Positions 44,264 to 51,993 of a stretch of DNA of 64,000 nucleotides are shown here, one piece after another; the first letter of the stretch is position 1, and each line of letters starts with the position of its first letter. The stretch is from assembly GCF_900090325.1 (NCBI RefSeq), contig NZ_FMHW01000002.1, positions 4,093,001 through 4,157,000 on the forward strand, given 5' to 3'. Both the position numbers and the translations under genes were made by a program. A model generated the notes under the pieces. It saw nothing but the letters and a program-made list of their open reading frames with translations, did not search any database and was not told where the DNA came from. Source of the DNA: Micromonospora pallida (GTDB lineage Bacteria; Actinomycetota; Actinomycetes; Mycobacteriales; Micromonosporaceae).

Positions 44264-45461
44264 GTGCCTCGTCATGCAGCCTTGAACGGGTAATCCGGAT
44301 GGCGGATCTTGGAGTTGGTCGCGAACCCGGTTTTCGGTCGGGTGTGTTGGTTGCGCCAGCGGATGTAGGCGCCGATGGCGGCGTCCTGCTCGGCATGGGT
44401 GCGGTGGTCGGTGCCGTTGAGGGCGAAGTAGCGGACGGCGGCGAACTCGGCCTCGATCCAGTTCAGCCAGGACGCGTACGTCGGCAGGAACACCAGGTCC
44501 ACCCGGTTGGCGGCGCACCAGGCACGGACCTCGGGGTGCTTGTGCGGAGAGAAGTTGTCCACGATCAGGTAGAGGCGCTGGTCGGGCCAGCGGCGGCGCA
44601 GGGTCTTGAGGAAGGCCAGGAACTCCTGCCAGCGCTTGCGGTCACGGATGCGGTAGTGCAGCCTGCCGGTGGCCAGGTCGAGGGCGGCGATCATGTGCCG
44701 CACGCCCTGGTCACGGGTGTAGGTGGCCCGTAGTCGCACCGGCTGGCCCTGGGGCCGCCAGGCGCGGCCGGGTCGGGGTTGCAGGTTCAGCGGCCCGAAC
44801 TCGTCCACGCACAGGACCCGGCCGTCGGCGGGCGGGTGGTCGTAGAGGTCGAGGATGCGGCGCATCTTCGCGGTGAAGTCGGGGTCGGTGCTGGCCTTCC
44901 AAGTCTTGGTGACCTGCCAGGACACGCCGCGTTCGTGCAGGACACGGCGGATCGTCTCGACGCTGACCGTCGTGACGTAGCCGGCGGCGATCAGGTAGTC
45001 CCGCAGCTTTGCCAGTGACCAGCAGGAGAACGGTCGGCCGAGGAAGCGGGGGTCGCACCGGGCGATGACGCAGATCCAGTCGCGGGTCTGCTCATCGATC
45101 CGTCTCGGTGCGCCCCCGCTCCATTTTGGGTCGAGTGCGTCGAACCCCCTGTCGTTGAACGCGTGGATCACGTCCCGCACGTAGTCCTCGGTCACCTTCA
45201 GCAGGTGGGCGATGTCGGGGGCCGGTTGGCCTTGGGCGGACATCAGCACCACGATCGCCCGGCGCAGCTTCACCGGGTCCTTCGCGGTCCGGGTGATCCG
45301 CTGCAACCGCTGGCCCTCGGTCATCGATACCTGCCGGACGAACACCTCCGGCCGTCTACCCACCGGCCACCACCTCCCACCGTCGAAGCGCTGGGAGACA
45401 GCCTGCCCGACAGATCCTCAGAACCAGCGGATTACACGATCAACGTTCCAAGACGAGGCAC
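44264..45461 (-). mobile_element. IS630-family element B (intact)
   Basis: 1198 bases flanked by TA (44262-44263 and 45462-45463), with inverted ends GTGCCTCGTC-A/T-TG at both sides. It contains one complete transposase gene and has cut the repeat-protein gene. It is unrelated in detail to element A, so two separate insertions occurred within 2 kb. Confidence 0.9.
44272..45363 (-). CDS. IS630-family transposase, intact
   Basis: A 363-residue DDE transposase. An N-terminal helix-turn-helix segment (AAPDIAHLLKV-like, residues 40-75) is followed by a second HTH region (LRDYLIAAGYVTTVSVETIRRVL). The catalytic triad is in LCVDEFGPL, LIVDNFSPHKHPE and SWLNWIEAEF. Length and motifs are normal, so the element is probably still mobile. 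GTG start after a GGGAGGTGG-type ribosome-binding site. Codon use is as GC-rich as the host, unlike the genes around it. Confidence 0.94.
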   Translation of the reverse strand: MGRRPEVFVRQVSMTEGQRLQRITRTAKDPVKLRRAIVVLMSAQGQPAPDIAHLLKVTEDYVRDVIHAFNDRGFDALDPKWSGGAPRRIDEQTRDWICVIARCDPRFLGRPFSCWSLAKLRDYLIAAGYVTTVSVETIRRVLHERGVSWQVTKTWKASTDPDFTAKMRRILDLYDHPPADGRVLCVDEFGPLNLQPRPGRAWRPQGQPVRLRATYTRDQGVRHMIAALDLATGRLHYRIRDRKRWQEFLAFLKTLRRRWPDQRLYLIVDNFSPHKHPEVRAWCAANRVDLVFLPTYASWLNWIEAEFAAVRYFALNGTDHRTHAEQDAAIGAYIRWRNQHTRPKTGFATNSKIRHPDYPFKAA

Positions 45462-45463
45462 TA

Positions 45464-45706
45464 GACACGCAGCCCGCCCTGTGGACCCCGGAACAGGAAA
45501 GGCAACGCCTGCTGCTACGCCGATTGACGCCCGAGCAGCGCCTATGGCTTGCCGCAGTCTTCGTTCACCTAATAATCGCATTTGCTCAGCACGCTTCAAG
45601 TTTCGCCACCGCCGACAATCCTCGATTTGATGTCGAGAAGCTAGTCGCTCACCACGTTCAGGCTCTCGGCGTTTCAATTGGCTACTACAGCCTAAAAAGG
45701 CGATGA
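45464..45706 (+). pseudogene. 17-residue-repeat protein, 3' part
   Basis: The last 80 codons of the interrupted gene: LTPEQRLWLAAVFVHLIIAFAQHAS, a hydrophobic helix that may be membrane-inserted, and FDVEKLVAHHVQALGVSIGYYSLKRR. It carries no start of its own and begins in the exact frame left at 44263, since L-V at the insertion becomes L-D-T-Q when the element and one TA are removed. The HNH-like gene follows 79 bases downstream on the same strand. Confidence 0.75.
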
Positions 45707-45785
45707 GAAAATAGGCGCAGCTTATGCGTTTACCGTGACAACAAACCAGGGCTCTGAGAATGAATAAACCAAAAGGGTTCAGGCA

Positions 45786-46646
45786 ATGACACACAAGCCA
45801 CCAGAGTCGCTGTCCATAGAACTTCCGGGCGGTGAGATGATTCAGATGTTACCACCTCCAGGGAACGGCGACCCGACTAAGGTCAACGTGGTCGAAGCAC
45901 TGAATCCACACGTATTCGACCATTGCCCAGTCTGCGCCGCCCCAGCAACCAGCGATGAACACCTTCCTCCATCAAGCCTTGGCGGCATCGTCATGACCCG
46001 CACCTGCAACCCCTGCAACAACAAATTCGGGGGGTACGTCGAGGCCGACTTGCTTCACTGGTTCACCTGGATTATCCCAGCTCCGCGGTTCCGGTCAGAG
46101 AACGTACCTGGAGCACGAAAGTCCGGCAGAATCGCATACAGAGAAACAAGCAATGGGCGCTTCATACTCCTCATCGATGGCAAGTCCGATCCCAGCCTCG
46201 AAGAAATGTTGAGGAGTGGCGAGGTTGATCTAAACGGCCTCCTCCCAGACCGGAACCGCTATCGACTCGCACTGCTCAAACAAGCATATTTAGGCATGTG
46301 CATTGCCCTAAAGGGCATCCCAAGAGGCGCAATTTCCGATCAAGTGCGTCGCGATTTGATTGCCACACGCGACGCCCCAAGCCGACAAGAGGTACCAACT
46401 AGCGCGCTGGCACTGGGGCAATTCGTTCGCCGGTTCAACCAACCACAAACTGACGCTCCAGCAGCGCTGGCCGTGTATAGCGACAACGGCCGGGAGCTTT
46501 CCGGCGTGATATTGGTGGGCCGAATCTTCGTTGCCTGGGAGTTCAGAGACGCTTTGAAGAGCGAACCAGCCGGAACCAACGCCATCCAGGGGCATCTTCG
46601 TGTCGGAAAGCCGGTTCAGGGTACCGTAATCTCTGTCGGCGACTAA
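45786..46646 (+). CDS. HNH-endonuclease-like protein
   Basis: A 286-residue protein with a metal-finger region at residues 48-85: CPVC, then ATSDEHLPPSSLGG, then TCNPCNNKFGG. The C-x2-C, E-H, C-x2-C-N-N-x-F order is that of HNH-type nucleases in which the second H of HNH is replaced by N. No other domain is recognised in the C-terminal 180 residues. Base composition is clearly lower in GC than the chromosome and many codons end in A or T, so it was acquired. It lies in the same direction as the repeat-protein gene, and the two may once have formed an operon. Confidence 0.68.
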   Translation: MTHKPPESLSIELPGGEMIQMLPPPGNGDPTKVNVVEALNPHVFDHCPVCAAPATSDEHLPPSSLGGIVMTRTCNPCNNKFGGYVEADLLHWFTWIIPAPRFRSENVPGARKSGRIAYRETSNGRFILLIDGKSDPSLEEMLRSGEVDLNGLLPDRNRYRLALLKQAYLGMCIALKGIPRGAISDQVRRDLIATRDAPSRQEVPTSALALGQFVRRFNQPQTDAPAALAVYSDNGRELSGVILVGRIFVAWEFRDALKSEPAGTNAIQGHLRVGKPVQGTVISVGD

Positions 46647-46698
46647 CCATTAGCGACTCAGCAGACCGTCATTCGCAAGCCTCTACCCTGCCCACGCC

Positions 46699-46733
46699 AT
46701 CCCGTTCGCCGTCGACCCGCCCTCCTGGGGAGC
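46699..46733. repeat. 35-bp direct repeat, left copy beside the HEPN-like gene
   Basis: A 35-base segment ending CGACCCGCCCTCCTGGGGAG-C, matching 48016-48050 at 30 positions. The two copies bracket the HEPN-like gene. The right copy contains the ribosome-binding site and ATG of a small gene; the left copy has lost the ATG. Confidence 0.7.
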
Positions 46734-46910
46734 GGGCCGCCGCCCGATCGACGCTTCGCCAAGACGATGAGCGAAGCTGTAGCGGCCACGACGCTAGGAC
46801 CGCGCCGCAGCCTGATCTGCGGTCAGCCTATGGATTGGTCGCGCCAAGCATTGAAGGCGTCTTTGTCGTAGCTACCGGAACCTCCAAACGACGAGCCCTC
46901 ATCTCCGATT

Positions 46911-47828
46911 TCACTCGTCGTCCAGCTCAACGAAGTCGCTTGGATCCACATCCCTCAAGATGAGGCTATCTGGCACACCGATCGCAGGCAGTTGCCGCCC
47001 TCGGAGCCGCAATCCGCACGCCCTACATTCAAGTTGCGACGGAAGGAAGTGGACTATCGGCGAGACACCGCAAACGTTACCTTCTTCGTCGGTCTCCGCC
47101 TCCCATTCAAGATCCGAATCTCCATAAAGCATTGCATCCGAGGGACAAGCCGGGCAGTTAAATCTCTGGATTTCGCACTTCTGTTCGAGTTGCCATCCAT
47201 GCAACGCCTCCCCCAAGGCCCATCCTGGAGCAGTGCCCGGATAGCGCCTCCTGAACTCAGCCGCCGCAGCAGCTATCGCAGCCTTCGCCTCAACTTCGGC
47301 TTCATCGCGGGACTGATCGAGCCGAACATTCACAAACTGAATAAAATCACCATAGAACGATTCCCGGGGTTGCTGCAGATCCCTGACCAGTAGGTCTATT
47401 GCGCCGACGAAAGCCGCCAGATCTTTCGAAGCTTCTGCTTCATTGACGATCGCAGCGTGCGCCGCCCCGTTCCTATAACCGATTAGAATCTTCAGGCGGT
47501 CAGCGAAGGCGCCAAGCGAAGCAACAAGTGACTGACATCTCTGCAAACTGTCAACGACCCCGATGGTCTTAATCATCGGAACGGGGAGTTGATCGTCTGA
47601 AAGTTGCGCGAGAAGGAGCATTGACGAAAAATTCCTCGGGTCAGCGATCAAGGTTGGGGAAATGGCGGCAAGGCGAGACTTCAATAGATGCTCCAGGGCA
47701 ATACCCGAGCGCATGTAGAAGTCAATGTAATCCCGCTGCACGTACGCGTGGATAGCTCGGCGGAAGCAGTCGCCGGAGCTTTCCATTAGATGAAGAGAAA
47801 AGCGATTCCTGGTGCCCCTGCGACTCAA
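46911..47828 (-). CDS. HEPN-like protein with C-terminal zinc ribbon
   Basis: A 305-residue protein not assigned to a named family. The first 150 residues are helical and contain IGYRNGAAHAAI, an R-x4-H motif like the catalytic R-x4-6-H of HEPN ribonucleases. A coiled region (RDEAEVEAKAAIAAAAAEF) follows, then two C-x2-C pairs (NCPACPSD near 225 and ECRACGLRLRG near 275) that would form a zinc ribbon. TTG at 47828 has a GGGGGA site 5 bases upstream; an ATG at 47786 has none. Low-GC codon use marks it as foreign. HEPN proteins often serve in toxin-antitoxin or antiphage systems, so a defence role is a reasonable guess. Confidence 0.62.
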   Translation of the reverse strand: MSRRGTRNRFSLHLMESSGDCFRRAIHAYVQRDYIDFYMRSGIALEHLLKSRLAAISPTLIADPRNFSSMLLLAQLSDDQLPVPMIKTIGVVDSLQRCQSLVASLGAFADRLKILIGYRNGAAHAAIVNEAEASKDLAAFVGAIDLLVRDLQQPRESFYGDFIQFVNVRLDQSRDEAEVEAKAAIAAAAAEFRRRYPGTAPGWALGEALHGWQLEQKCEIQRFNCPACPSDAMLYGDSDLEWEAETDEEGNVCGVSPIVHFLPSQLECRACGLRLRGRQLPAIGVPDSLILRDVDPSDFVELDDE

Positions 47829-47846
47829 TCGTATCCCCCAAGTCCC

Positions 47847-48029
47847 TCATTGCGTGGCTGCTAACCTCATCGGAGACCGTTCGGCGCTAAACGCGGCGTA
47901 AATGGGTCGAACTAGCGCCGGTTGGCTGCACCGCCAGCAGTCACCCCAACAACATGGCCGGTCCATTAAGGAGCGGCATCGGCGATAGCGTACTTCCACC
48001 TCCTCGGTGAGAGCGATCCCGTCTGTCAT
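47847..48029 (-). CDS. Small cysteine-containing protein
   Basis: A possible 60-residue protein (MTDGIALTEEVEVRYRRCRS, then PCCWGDCWRCSQPALV) with a C-C-x3-C-x2-C cluster. Support comes from the strong AGGAGGGCGG ribosome-binding site before the ATG at 48029. It lies upstream of the HEPN-like gene on the same strand, 18 bases apart, and could be its partner. Too short for firm judgment. Confidence 0.45.
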   Translation of the reverse strand: MTDGIALTEEVEVRYRRCRSLMDRPCCWGDCWRCSQPALVRPIYAAFSAERSPMRLAATQ

Positions 48030-48050
48030 CGACCCGCCCTCCTGGGGAGC
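48016..48050. repeat. 35-bp direct repeat, right copy
   Basis: Right copy of the repeat at 46699-46733. On the minus strand it holds the ribosome-binding site and first codons of the small gene ending at 47847. Confidence 0.7.
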
Positions 48051-48659
48051 CGCCGCCCGGCCCGCCACGTCAAGCGGACCTTGACGGCTCGCACCGGGCG
48101 CTGGCGGGTCGGACGGCGGTCTGCTCGGCTTGCCCGGGTCGATGGCGGGCGGGATGGGCTACCGCAACCGCCCACGGGCCGCGAGCCGCCGACGGTGCCC
48201 GGCCATCCTGGAGCCGGAGCGTCCCCGCCGGAGGCGCAGTGACCGCGACCCGCGATCGCCGCCAGCTCGCCGAGGCGGCCGGCGTGCGCTCCCCTACGCC
48301 GCGTGGGTGCCGGCCCCGCGGCCCGGCCGGCTGCCAGCCCACCACCCACCGGACAACGGCCTGTCGTCATCCGGCGGCCCACCGGGCTACCCGCCCTCCG
48401 CGCCAGCCGCCGGGCGTGTTGCGTGACCGGAGTGGAGCGCCAGCAGAGCGACGGGCGCACGCTTGGGGGCAGCGTGTGCGGCCCGTTCAGGGCCGCCTTG
48501 ACAGCTGTGCAGAAAGTCCTCACACAGCGGCTGGCAGCCCGGCTGTCCTCCGTCGGCTGATGTGCGACACGCGTCCGCCAACTGGTCCGCCAGCCTCAGC
48601 GTGCTGATCGCGGCGGATCAGGGTTCTCCCTCGATGGATTGTGTGTGCCTGATGGTGGC
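48051..48659. other. Gap with no supported gene
   Basis: About 600 bases of GC-rich sequence in which the open frames are low-complexity Pro/Arg/Gly and lack ribosome-binding sites. I see no RNA gene or att sequence. It may be remnant of deleted element genes. Confidence 0.5.
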
Positions 48660-48665
48660 TACGCT
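48660..48665 (+). promoter_or_regulatory. -10 box of the HTH-like gene
   Basis: TACGCT seven bases before the ATG at 48673. It supports that start over in-frame ATGs further upstream. Confidence 0.4.
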
Positions 48666-48672
48666 GACCGCG

Positions 48673-49392
48673 ATGGTGGGGCCCGGGAGCGGAACCGCGT
48701 TGGGGCGGTTGTTGACGTATCGGTGGTCGGAGGTGGCCGCGACAGCGGGTTCCCTGCGGCCGCAACTCGACGCTGTGCTGGCCGGCGGCACCGCCAGTCC
48801 GTCGTTGATTCGGCGACTGGCACCGACGCTCGGGATGCACACGGCGGATCTGTTCGTGGTAGCCGGGCTCGATCTGCCGCAAGATCTGGTGCCTGCCAGC
48901 GGTACCAAGCCTTGGCACGTCGGGACGGCGCTGGAAAAGGCGGCCAGGTTGGCCCCTCAGTCGCTGCGCCGGCTGCATGAATTCGTCCGGTCGCTACCCG
49001 AGCATCCACCAGCTTGGCCGCCTGTTCGGCCGCGTCACAGCTACCCGCTGGGGCCTGGCGAGATGATGTTGCGGCTACTGCGGAACCGCAACATCGGGCC
49101 CTACAGCCCGAAGGTGTTGTACTTCATCGGCGACGGCCCGATGGTGTCGTACTCCACCATGGGGATGCTCGGACCTGGCCGGACGAAGCTCACGCCGCAG
49201 TACGTGACCGCCTTCGCCACCGTCCTGGGTATTCCCGACGACGACTTGGCCGCCGTTGCCGGAGTTGGTGCGGCCATCAATCCACGTCTACACCGCAACC
49301 ACGTCGAACTTGCCCGGTTGGCGTGGGATGCCCGCCGATTGACCGGCGAGCAACTGTCCGAGGTGTTCGACCTGACCACGCGTCTGCGGTAG
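48673..49392 (+). CDS. HTH-like regulatory protein of the island
   Basis: A 239-residue protein with two helix-turn-helix-like repeats. The first is near the start (LGRLLTYRWSEVAATAGSLRPQLDAVLAGGTASPSLIRRLAPTLGM). The second is later (MVSYSTMGMLGPGRTKLTPQYVTAFATVLGIPDDDLAAVAGV). The plan resembles duplicated XRE domains without a sensor. It lies next to the integrase remnant in the same direction, where elements often keep a control gene. An ATG at 48634 would add 13 residues. Confidence 0.6.
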   Translation: MVGPGSGTALGRLLTYRWSEVAATAGSLRPQLDAVLAGGTASPSLIRRLAPTLGMHTADLFVVAGLDLPQDLVPASGTKPWHVGTALEKAARLAPQSLRRLHEFVRSLPEHPPAWPPVRPRHSYPLGPGEMMLRLLRNRNIGPYSPKVLYFIGDGPMVSYSTMGMLGPGRTKLTPQYVTAFATVLGIPDDDLAAVAGVGAAINPRLHRNHVELARLAWDARRLTGEQLSEVFDLTTRLR

Positions 49393-49839
49393 CTGAGTCA
49401 GTTCCTGGAGTCAGCCCGCGCGAGGGTGACTCGCGCTACGCCGCATACATGCTGATCCTGGTCCTCGGGCTGCGCCGAGGTGAAGTGCTGGGCCTGCGCT
49501 TCGAGGACGTCGACCTGGCCGCCGGGGAACTGGCGGTGGCCTACCAGCTCCAACGCATCCGCCGGCAGCTCCTGCGCCGGAGGACGAAAACCGAGTCGTC
49601 GGACGCAATCCTGCTCCTGCCGGTCATCTGCGCGACCGCCTTCCGCTCCCACCGCAAAGATCAGCAGCGGCACCGGGAGCATGCCGGGCGGGCCTGGCAG
49701 GACACTGGCCTGGTCTTCACCACCCGACTCGGCACTCCGGTCGAGCCGGGGAACTCCACCAAGAGTTCAAGACCCGCTCAGCAAGGCCACCTCAGGGGCC
49801 GCCCAAGCCGCCCTCAAGCGCCTCGGCCAGCACACCTGA
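49393..49839 (+). pseudogene. Tyrosine recombinase (integrase) remnant
   Basis: The middle of a phage-type integrase: LSQFLESARAR, then after a one-base shift GDSRYAAYMLILVLGLRRGEVLGLRFEDVDL with the catalytic box-I arginine, and onward to WQDTGLVFTTRLGTPVEPGN. It then shifts again to AALKRLGQHT and a stop. The segment with H-x-x-R and the nucleophilic Tyr is missing, so it is an internal deletion plus frameshifts and cannot be active. Its position 80 bases from the right att core is where an AICE or phage integrase is expected. Confidence 0.82.
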
Positions 49840-49849
49840 GGGAGCCGCT

Positions 49850-49869
49850 GCTGTACTTCACTGCTGTAC
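49850..49869. promoter_or_regulatory. Possible integrase arm site, right
   Basis: GCTGTAC at 49850-49856 and 49863-49869, 13 bases apart, like the pair at 39304-39323. It lies about 80 bases from the core. Confidence 0.5.
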
Positions 49870-49879
49870 AAGATCGAAA

Positions 49880-49910
49880 AAGGCCGTCTCCGACTAGCGG
49901 AAACGGCCTT
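49880..49910 (-). terminator. tRNA-type terminator carried beside the right att site
   Basis: Hairpin AAGGCCGTCTCCG / CGGAAACGGCCTT followed on the minus strand by TTTTT. It directly follows the tRNA-Ala 3' half in that direction, so it looks like the natural terminator of a tRNA-Ala gene carried by the element. Confidence 0.7.
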
Positions 49911-49960
49911 GAACTGGGTGGAGCTGAGGGGATGTGAACCCCTGCCCCCTCGATGCGAAC
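49911..49960. repeat. Right attachment site with tRNA-Ala 3' half
   Basis: Matches the middle att site from GAACTGGGTGGAGCTGAGG to the core at 49948-49960. The minus-strand tRNA part is 49919-49960. Beyond 49960 the sequence is chromosomal and bears no likeness to a tRNA 5' half. Confidence 0.8.
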
Positions 49961-50018
49961 GGGGGCGCGGCGGACCGGTGCCACCGGCGGTCGGCGGCGG
50001 CCGTGGCAGAGTGTGCCG

Positions 50019-50921
50019 GTGACCCCCACCCGGATCCTGCGTCCGCCGCCGGAGCACCGGTTCGCCGAGACGGTACGGGCGCTGACTTTCAGCCCGTACG
50101 ACCCGTGCGCCCGGATCGCCGCCGGTGCGTTCTGGTGGGCGACCCGCACCCCGGATGGGCCGGCCACGCTGTGCCTGCGCCGGCACGACGGCGACCTGCT
50201 CGCCGAGGCGTACGGGCCGGGCGCGGACTGGGTGCTGGAGCGTGCCGACGCGATCGCCGGACTGCGCGACGACCTGACCGGCTTCGCCGAGCTGGCCGGC
50301 CGGCACCCGGTGGTGTCCCGGCTGGCCGCCGGGCACCGGGGGCTGCGGATGCCGGCCACCGGCCAGGTCTTCCGGCAGTTGCTGCGGACGGTCCTCGAGC
50401 AGAAGGTCACCGGCAAGGAGGCGTACCGGGCCTACGCGGCGATGGTCCGACACTTCGCCGAGCCCGCGCCGGGGCCGTTTGCGCTGCTGCTGCCGCCGGA
50501 TCCGGCGACGGTGGCCGCCGCGCCGTACTGGGTGTTCCACCCGTTCGGGGTGGAGCAGCGGCGGGCCGAGACGTTGCGCCGGGTCGCCGCCCTCGCTGAC
50601 CGCCTGGAGGCGTGCGCCGACGCCGCCGAGGCGACCCGGCGGCTGACCGCGATCCCCGGCATCGGCCCGTGGAGCGTCGCCGAGGTGCTACGCATCGCGT
50701 ACGGCGACCCGGACGCGGTCAGCGTCGGGGACTACCACGTCCCGAACACGGTGAGCTGGGCGCTGGCCGGCGAGGCGCGCGGGGACGACGCCCGGATGCT
50801 GGCCCTGCTGGAGCCGTTCCGGGGGCACCGGGGACGGGTCTGTCTGCTGCTGGCCGCCGGGGGCGTGCACGCACCCCGGTACGGCCCTCGGATGCCGCTG
50901 CGTTCCTTCGCCCGCTTCTGA
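50019..50921 (+). CDS. DNA-3-methyladenine glycosylase 2 family (AlkA-like, HhH-GPD)
   Basis: A 300-residue base-excision glycosylase. The helix-hairpin-helix is LTAIPGIGPWSVAEVLRIA, and the catalytic aspartate follows in VSVGDYHVPNTVSW. Upstream, FRQLLRTVLEQKVTGKEAYRAYAAMV is the usual first half of the HhH-GPD domain. It removes alkylated bases. The GTG at 50019 lies 7 bases after CAGAGT, so it is probably leaderless. It is the first core gene right of the island, whose att core ends 58 bases upstream, so its own promoter survived. Confidence 0.9.
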   Translation: MTPTRILRPPPEHRFAETVRALTFSPYDPCARIAAGAFWWATRTPDGPATLCLRRHDGDLLAEAYGPGADWVLERADAIAGLRDDLTGFAELAGRHPVVSRLAAGHRGLRMPATGQVFRQLLRTVLEQKVTGKEAYRAYAAMVRHFAEPAPGPFALLLPPDPATVAAAPYWVFHPFGVEQRRAETLRRVAALADRLEACADAAEATRRLTAIPGIGPWSVAEVLRIAYGDPDAVSVGDYHVPNTVSWALAGEARGDDARMLALLEPFRGHRGRVCLLLAAGGVHAPRYGPRMPLRSFARF

Positions 50922-50984
50922 CCCGTCCAGCTGGCTATTTCGGCCGGACCACGGCCGGCTCCGGCGACAGTCGCCGGGCTCCGG

Positions 50985-51488
50985 TCAGCCGGCCCGGACG
51001 CAGAGTCTCCGCAGGGTGTACGCCAGCCAGCGGGCGTACCCGTGCTGGAAGGCCCGCCCGGCGGGGCCGGCGGCCCGCATGATCCAGCGGTCCGGGCGGC
51101 TGAACGCGCGGATCTCGAACCAGACCCGGCCGGCGTCGTCGCGTTCTACCACGAACGCCTCCTCGCCGCGCGCCGGGTGGCCGGGGAGGGTGCCGTACCC
51201 GAAGCCGGCCCGCCGGTCGTCGTCGGCGGCCCAGACCACCTCGCACGGGGCGTCGAGCCGGAACGGGCCGATGCCCAGCCCGGAGGTGACGGCGACGCCC
51301 GGCGCGGCCCGGGGCGCGTCGGCGGTGATCCGGATGCCGGCGGCGCGGTGCAGCCGCCAGGTGAGCACGGCCGTGCCCGCGTGGGCGAAACATCCGTCGG
51401 GGAGCCGGACCCGGTGCCGCACGTGCCGCCAGCCCGCCGGCAGGTCCCCGGTGCGGGTGGCTCCGACGTGCGGATAGGTCAGCGGCAC
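50985..51488 (-). CDS. DUF1990 family protein
   Basis: A 167-residue protein with the DUF1990 marks LTYPHVGATRTGDLPAGWRH, ACEVVW-like PCEVVWAADDDRRAGFGYGTLPGHPARGEEAF and FSRPDRWIMRAAGP, then YARWLAYTLRRL at the end. The fold resembles SRPBCC-type ligand-binding proteins; the function is unknown. I chose the GTG at 51488 with a GGAGG site 5 bases upstream, which gives the usual family start; a longer form to 51629 is unlikely. Confidence 0.85.
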   Translation of the reverse strand: MPLTYPHVGATRTGDLPAGWRHVRHRVRLPDGCFAHAGTAVLTWRLHRAAGIRITADAPRAAPGVAVTSGLGIGPFRLDAPCEVVWAADDDRRAGFGYGTLPGHPARGEEAFVVERDDAGRVWFEIRAFSRPDRWIMRAAGPAGRAFQHGYARWLAYTLRRLCVRAG

Positions 51489-51644
51489 GGGCACCTCCGG
51501 GATCGGCACGGACCGGGCAAGCGTACGACCGCCCGTGGGCGACCCGACCCGATCCGCGCGGCCCGGCGGGCGCGGCGGACCGGACGGACGCGGCAGGCTC
51601 AGGCGGGCGCGGCGGGGTCGGCGGCTCATGCGGGGCCGGGCGGG

Positions 51645-51857
51645 TCAGGCGGCCTCGCGCAGGTCGTCCAGGGTCAGCGGGGTACGCCGGGCCAGCAGGT
51701 CGGCCAGCTCGGGCACCGAACCGACCTCGCCGAGGACGTCCTTGCCGCCACCGAACTCCGACCGGTACCGGCGCACCAGCCGGTACCGGTACCGGCCCCG
51801 GATCAGCTCCACGCTGACCCGCCAGCGCCCGCAGCAGCCGCAGACGAACTCGCGCAC
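51645..51857 (-). CDS. Small conserved actinobacterial protein with Cys pair
   Basis: A 70-residue protein beginning VREFVCGCCGRWRVSVELIR, with C-x-C-C, then a basic RYRYRLVRRYRSEF strand and a C-terminal helix ELADLLARRTPLTLDDL. No known domain. The frame is supported by strong third-position GC bias and by the gap it fills between DUF1990 and ligC genes. The start is uncertain (GTG at 51857). Confidence 0.6.
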   Translation of the reverse strand: MREFVCGCCGRWRVSVELIRGRYRYRLVRRYRSEFGGGKDVLGEVGSVPELADLLARRTPLTLDDLREAA

Positions 51858-51993
51858 CCGGCGACGGTAGCTCTGGCCTGCGCTTTCCTGGACCGGCCAC
51901 CGGTGACGGACCGGCCCGACGCGGGACACCCGGCACCGGACGCGCCCGTGATGTGCCTCACCACTGTCGGTCCCGTCTGGTTGACTGGTCGCC

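Larger units (their letters stand above)
36928..49960. mobile_element. Genomic island: two tandem units bounded by tRNA-Ala-derived att cores
   Basis: The 13-base core CCTCGATGCGAAC occurs at 36928-36940, 39206-39218 and 49948-49960. After the first two copies comes the same element-start sequence (YGGYGGCAAGSCGGYSGGAT, to GGTCATCCGGCC). Before the last two copies comes the same element-end sequence, a tRNA-Ala 3' half. This gives unit 1 (36941-39218) and unit 2 (39219-49960). Contents are a NACHT NTPase, regulators, two IS630 elements, HNH-like and HEPN-like genes and an integrase remnant. No replication, transfer or excisionase genes remain, so I read it as a degraded integrative element. 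Flanking core genes would lie about 100 bases apart without it. Confidence 0.75.

Noticed and set aside
48026..48523. 165-residue minus-strand open frame
   Set aside because: Low-complexity Arg/Pro/Gly, no ribosome-binding site, no motif.
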